A stretch of DNA of 64,000 nt from Saposhnikovia divaricata (taxonomy: Eukaryota; Streptophyta; Magnoliopsida; Apiales; Apiaceae): the NCBI GenBank assembly GCA_036435485.1, contig CM071597.1:146255647-146319646 (forward strand), in the 5' to 3' direction. The translations under genes were made by a program, and so were the position numbers. The notes beneath the pieces are model-generated. The model was not told the DNA's origin. It worked only from the letters and a program-made list of their open reading frames with translations, and ran no database searches. Positions 58,872-64,000 of this stretch are shown one piece after another; the stretch's first letter is position 1, and each line of letters starts with the position of its first letter.

Positions 58872-58900
58872 AGAAAGGAAGTCTATCCATCTGGAAGAAA

Positions 58901-59444
58901 AAACATGGACCAAGGCTCATCGTTACATATTATTCAATTATGACATCGAAATCGAGAAGGTATAAGAGTAAGTTGTTATGTTTATGCAAAATTTTGATTA
59001 AGTTTTTAGAAGATTACAGAGCATTATAAGTAAGTTAATTTGAATCTATATATTATAAATGCATTGAACATTTAAAACATAGATTCGCTTCACCTTTTTG
59101 CTAAAAGCACAAATGGAATGATCGATACTTCATTCCAACTATTAATAATACAATCATTATACCAAAATATACATTTCGAAGAACCACTTCACTTGTTGGG
59201 ATCTTTATATTTAGAAGAAGGTGCATATTAGAATATACATAACTAATTTGCTGAAATATATTATTAGTTATTACAGCCAAGCAAATTATACTGAAATTTT
59301 TATCTTTGGTTATTTATGAACAAAACCCAAAACAAATGCTATAAACAAAATATTTTCTTAAAAAATTAAATACCTAAAAGAAAAGAAAGAATAAGAGATA
59401 CATGTCTATACGCGTAATAAAGAAAAAAATTATATAACTCACAT

Positions 59445-59490
<46 letters not shown>

Positions 59491-59904
59491 GAAAGATTTA
59501 ATATTTTAGTCTGGAAGGGATTACAAATAATGAAGTGGTGCTTACAAGATTAAACTCAAAAAAAGAACCATTAGGTATAGCATGGGTAGTATTCTATTTA
59601 GGAATTAAAATTCTATACATGTTATAATTAATATGAAAATGTATATAGGCATTTTGATTCGATTAAATTGATTGGTATATTTCCTAAAATCAAATCTAAA
59701 CGAAAAAAATCAGATATTTATAACAAATCATATCCTAACTATACTAATAGTAAATCAAAAACTTTGATTACACCTGCTTCAATTTGGAATATTTTAGACA
59801 TTTTAAAAAAATGCTCAATTCTGTTAAAAATTATCGACCGAATTTGAGCGAATTAAAAAACTGACCTAACCTTTAGAATGTACGAAAATATGCGATCATC
59901 GTAA
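58901..59904. other. AT-rich intergenic region, no gene seen
   Basis: A (AT)n microsatellite at 59448-59489 is the only clear feature. Confidence 0.7.
59448..59489. repeat. (AT)n microsatellite
   Basis: About 21 uninterrupted AT units. Confidence 0.95.
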
Positions 59905-60136
59905 TTGGAAAATATTTTATGTTGTCAAAACAAATTGGCAAACCTAAGGGACCTATTTACAATAGTAACAAAACACAAGTTACCTAAACATAATAACACT
60001 CATCTCCAAATCGGTATAATCACACTCCACACCATCTCTCCCTCATTCATACATACATGTTCTGTACGTATATCTGTATCTCTATCTATCTCCATTAATA
60101 TTTCTAGGGCTTTTTTCACAAAATCGCCAATTAACC
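59905..60136 (+). promoter_or_regulatory. SE: SERRATE promoter-proximal region / 5' UTR
   Basis: A pyrimidine-rich leader (CCATCTCTCCCTC, TCTCTATCTATCTCC) leads into AACCATGGCC, a good plant start context. A canonical TATA box is not obvious, and the transcription start cannot be set from sequence alone. Confidence 0.5.
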
Positions 60137-63100
60137 ATGGCCGTCGAGCCTCTCGACCGTCTCGACGACGTCAAGGAGAAGCCTTCCGAGGAGCGCACCC
60201 AATCGCCGTCGCCTCCGCCGCCGCCAATTCGACGGCGCGAGCGAGATTCTAGAGAGAGGAGAGAGAACGTAGAGAGAGATAACATCGTCGATCGAGGAGC
60301 CAGGAGAGAGTATTATGATCGGAATATGCCGAGGGAGAGGGAGTATAATAAGCGGCGAGCGAGTCCGGGGAGTCCGCCGGGAGGTGTGTTTCATCGGGAC
60401 CGTAGGAATTACTCGCCGCCGGCGAGGAGGTCGCCGCCGATGCAGAATTATAAGAGGATGAGGAGAGATGAAGGGTATGAAGGGCGGAGAGGGAGTCCGC
60501 CTGGGAGAGGTGGTTATGGAGGCGGTGATAGAAGGTTTGTTTCAGAATGCGGAATCTCGTAAATTTAAATAATTGTGTTTTTATTGTTACTCTTTTTCGG
60601 ATTGCGGAATCTCGTAAATTTAGATTATTGTGTGTTTTTGATGATGTGGAATTAGTGTTACCAATTAATCAAATTGAATATGTAAAACAAATTTGGTATC
60701 ATAATTTTGTTGATTCGGAATGTGAGTTCGAGTCTAGAGGGGAAGGAGTTGGTGAGTGCTTTTTATTCAATGTAGGTTGGGAGGCTTGCAAAATTTTGAC
60801 AATACAGTTACTTATGATGAGAGGGCTCTTAGTTTAGGAAAATCTGTTAGTTATGTATCTATTATGGTTAGGGGAAAATGTTTTGTTGGACTTTTATGGG
60901 AAATGTGGTTCTCTTTGGGCCTCTTGGTGGGATACTTGCCACTTGTTAGTGATATGGAGTGATAAGGTATTTTGCGTTTTGTTATTTGTATTATGCATAA
61001 GTACCAATATGCCGTATGCTGGTATAAGTGAATTTTTTTTCATGTATATTATTATTACACTTATTGACTTGGTGCTGCTCCCAGCCTACATTTTTTAGAA
61101 TCTATTTGTTTGTTAAATGTTGTATAATTTTATAGTTTAGCTGAAATCCATAGTTTAGCTTACAGCGGTATATCTTATTTCACAGTCCTTATAACAGAAA
61201 AATATTTGTGGTTTGCAGGTTTGGATATAATCATCATTTGAATGGGCATGACCGTGAAATGGGTGGTAGGACTGGTTATCCTGATGAAAGACCTCATGGC
61301 CGGCGCGGTGGACGTTCATCTGGTGGCTATGAAAGTGGTCCATCTGGTATTTCTCAACTTTGTTTGCAACATGCTACTTTTCAGAATTCATTATCAGGAT
61401 GTAATTTCCAATACCCTGTAGATTATATCTCAGTTGCTAATGTCCTGTGGCATGCACATCTAAGCTGACTAGTAGTTCCTGTATATTTTCATAGGGAGTA
61501 ATGCATTCTCTATAATTGTAAGAAGTGGGAATCTTGTGATATTTTGCTGTAGGCAATTGGGTCTTTCTCTTTGTATCTGTCTTGGTGCCGGCATTGCAGG
61601 ATGTCATGTGTCCCTTTATCTAATTCCTAACATGAAACCATCCAAAACTATATGTAGTTTTAGGTTATATTTTATTTTGTACTACAGGATTTTTTTGAAT
61701 CCATGTTTCAGCCATGAATAGAGTGACTTATAGTTGTGTTATTCTATATAACTAATGAGAATTTGAGAACTTTGTCCTGTTGCCATAATTGTTGGTAAGC
61801 AGTTATAAGGATACTCAGTTAAGGTACATAATGAGAGTGTGATAGAAAAACAATCCTTTCTTAATTGTACTTCAGTGGGTTCATGTTCTTTCAAAGTAGT
61901 TGTACATGTCCTGCCAAGTCTCCTGCCTGTTTATAGGATGCCATTGATTAAATTTCTGCTTCCGTTTCCGTATGGTTTTGGGGGCTATGCTTGCTAAGAA
62001 ATTTTAATTTTGACACTACATGTTTTGGACCTGATAGTCCCTTTGGTCTTAAAAACAATCTCCACTAACAGTAAGTTTCCTGTTTGTTTGTTATATTACT
62101 TGTATAGAGTAGAAGTCGGTGGAAAACCAAATCAAATATGATCAGTGGTTTAATTTAGTCATTGATAGGAAAAAATTAGTTTTCAGTTATCTATTTAATC
62201 GGTTTTCAGGATAATTTTACTTCTCACTGAGCCAAAGCCTTTATACATTGTTTTAAAATACTACTTGTAGCTGCTTTTTGTAAGGGCTGCTATGTTTTCC
62301 CTAGTTAGGTCCTACATTTGGAATGTTTAGAATGTATGTTTTTGTTCACTGCTTTAATTTCGTTTTGAAGGCTGGGGTTCAGGTCGGGGTGGTTATGCAG
62401 GTGCTGCTAATACAGGTAGAAGTCAAAGGTAAGCCTTGATCATGAGTTTATTTTTTCATTTTATGTTTTTATAGTTTTAACCTACTCCTTTCTCCCTCTG
62501 TCTCCATGCTCCTCTCTCCCTACTTATATTATAAAGTATTATGGTGAGAATTTTTGGGTCAGCAATCTAACACATCATACTGTTTCCGCAGAGAAGGATT
62601 AATGTCCTATAAGCAGTTCATCCAGGAGCTTGAAGATGATATTTTACCTGCCGAAGCTGAGCGCAGGTATTAAAATCAAATCTTGGTAGTAAGAGTTTTT
62701 ATATGTCTAAAACATGTATTTGTTAGGTTGCATTTTCGTGTTCACTATATTGTTTTCTGATAGGGGGGTTTTAAATTGTTGTATCTTTTGAATTTTTAGA
62801 TATCAAGAATACAAGTCTGAGTATATAACAACACAGAAGCGTGCTTATTTCAATGCCCATAAACATGAAGATTGGTAATGCTCATCTTTTCCCTCTTACT
62901 TTTCCCCCTTAGTTTTAAATGTTATGTCAAGCATTTATAATGAAGTTTCTAATTTTATAGGTTGAAAGACAAATACCACCCTACCAATTTGCTTGCTGTC
63001 ATTGACAGGTTTGTGCAGATGTATATTGTTTGTAATAATATTATTAAAAAAATTACAGGTTTGTGCAGATGTATATTGTTTGTAATAATATTATTAAAAA

Positions 63101-63284
63101 CATTATAAGCTCCATTTTGTGCTGCTTCTGTTGAGATGGTAGTCTCTGTTTTTTTAATATATCAAGTACAAATTTCTCTAGCTAATGAACTCTTTTTTGT
63201 CTTTGATTGCAGGAGGAATGAGCGTGCGAGGAAGATGGCAAAAGATTTTTTGCTGGAGCTGCAAAGTGGAACCGTTGATATGTA

Positions 63285-63321
<37 letters not shown>

Positions 63322-64000
63322 ATATACGTTGCAGAAGGATTACTATATTCTGAAAGTTAATACTAATAAGAGATCAATTTGGAACAGAGGTCCCGGTATC
63401 GATGCTTCTGCAAGCAAATCAGGACAAACAGCTGATACCAATTCTGAAAATGAAGTAGATGCAGGTGGCAAGATGAAACGAAATGAAAGGGGTTTGGCTA
63501 AAGAAACAGATTTCACTAAAGCTCATCCCGTCAGTTCAGAACCGAGACGAGTAATAGTTGATATTGAACAAGCTCAGGCACTTGTGCGAAAACTTGATTT
63601 AGAAAAAGGAGTTGAGGATAATATCTTATGTAGGACTGACAATGAAAGGACAAGTAGGGACAAGTCTCATGGTAGCTCTTCTGGCCCAGTTATTATTATA
63701 CGAGGTTCAACCTCAGTGAAAGGGCTTGAGGGAATCGAATTGCTGGATACTCTTGTTACTTATCTGTGGCGTATTCATGGAGTAGATTACTACGGCTTGA
63801 TTGAAACCAATGAACCTAAAGGTCTCCGTCATGTCAGGGCAGATGGGAAAAATTCTGATGCAACTGGTAATGGGGACGAGTGGGAAAAGAAATTAGATTC
63901 ATTCTGGAAAGAAAGGTTGAATGGCCAGGATCCCTTGGAAATAATGACTGCAAAGGAAAAGATTGATGCAGCTGCTGGTGAGTCGCTGGATCCTTATGTT
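60137..64000 (+). CDS. SE: SERRATE (ARS2 homologue), 5' two-thirds
   Basis: Zinc-finger RNA-processing factor that works with DCL1 and HYL1 in pri-miRNA cleavage and with the nuclear cap-binding complex in splicing. Predicted coding exons with GT-AG borders: 60137-60534, 61219-61346, 62371-62428, 62592-62666, 62800-62874, 62961-63008, 63213-63281, and 63388 running off the end. Joined, they read without a stop for about 488 residues. Residues 1-180 are Arg/Pro/Gly-rich and disordered (RRERDSRERR, RRSPP, GYEGRRGSPPGRGGYGGGDRR). The SERRATE/Ars2 N-terminal domain follows: SYKQFIQELEDDILPAEAE, EYKSEYITTQKRAYFN, KYHPTNLLAVIDRR. Then comes GPVIIIRGSTSVKGLEG...LVTYLWRIHGVDYYG. The C2H2 finger (around residue 500 in Arabidopsis SE) lies past the window edge. 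No lesion is seen, so it is probably functional. Confidence 0.95.
63005..63102 (+). repeat. 50-bp tandem duplication at SERRATE exon 6 donor
   Basis: ACAGGTTTGTGCAGATG... at 63005 recurs at 63055 with a 50-bp period and nearly identical sequence. The duplicated unit includes the splice donor AG|GTTTGT, so the intron carries a second copy of it. Confidence 0.88.
63287..63318. repeat. (AT)n microsatellite in SERRATE intron 7
   Basis: About 16 AT units just after the exon 7 donor. Confidence 0.93.

Larger units (their letters stand above)
55339..58900 (+). mobile_element. CACTA (En/Spm-type) transposon, right end not found
   Basis: Starts CACTACACCATATATGACC after TTG (a 3-bp target site would be expected). 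Subterminal repeats related to GTGTTACAATAGACC occur several times in the first 200 bp. A TC/CA-rich leader follows, then an intron-like gap (about 55940-56453), then a TNP2-type transposase remnant. No matching ...TGTAGTG terminus is seen before the host gene, so the 3' end is lost or diverged. Confidence 0.75.

Noticed and set aside
60547..61098. ORFs between SERRATE exons 1 and 2
   Set aside because: Intronic; splice borders at 60534 and 61219 join known SE protein sequence, and these ORFs have no motif.

Overview
The window is nuclear DNA from a large-genome flowering plant. It has plant Ty1/copia and Ty3/gypsy retrotransposons, CACTA and PIF/Harbinger transposons, a Stowaway-type MITE, a TRIM, and one intron-rich host gene, a SERRATE (SE/ARS2) homologue. 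A eudicot is likely; the species cannot be named from the sequence.

About 58 kb is a nest of transposable elements. Four copia elements of the SIRE/Maximus type are present, called E1-E4 here. They are recognised by a gag with two CCHC knuckles, the GAG-PR-IN-RT-RNaseH order, an initiator-Met-tRNA primer site, and in E3 and E4 an extra ORF after pol. E1 (minus strand, about 1-10312) has uninterrupted gag and pol ORFs and one 3.4 kb LTR in the window. It appears to sit inside the integrase region of E2. E2 (minus) is the oldest host. Its gag/pol lies in pieces at 10313-13337, 32598-32816 and 34290-34990, and its 5' LTR is at 35017-36066. A 4.76 kb gypsy-type solo LTR (S1) and a 1.47 kb solo LTR (S2) split its gag. 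E3 (minus, 18097-32587, 14.5 kb, TSD GGGCG) sits inside the end of S1. E4 (plus, 39563-51050, 11.5 kb, TSD TATGC) sits inside another gypsy-type solo LTR (S3, 37625 to 55234). E4 is itself split in pol by a 686-bp TRIM with identical LTRs (44504-45189, TSD GTTGA). A decayed PIF/Harbinger element also lies in S3.

Between the two nests (36067-37624) are a 248-bp Stowaway-like MITE and a foldback element. To the right of S3 is a CACTA element with a heavily frameshifted TNP2-type transposase (55339 to about 58900). Then comes an AT-rich gap and the 5' two-thirds of SERRATE (60137 to beyond 64000; eight exons seen), the only convincing host gene.

The most unusual signal is a hairpin at the U5 end of every SIRE-type LTR here. 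Its loop is nearly invariant (C-rich, reading TTCAACCCCCCTTC), but its stem has a different, perfectly complementary sequence in each element, which is a covariation pattern. Other points of interest: a GT...AG segment of 35-38 nt at the gag-protease junction whose removal would fuse the frames in three elements; an array of TCGA-rich hairpins in E3; and the mismatch between E3's near-identical LTRs and its badly damaged coding region.
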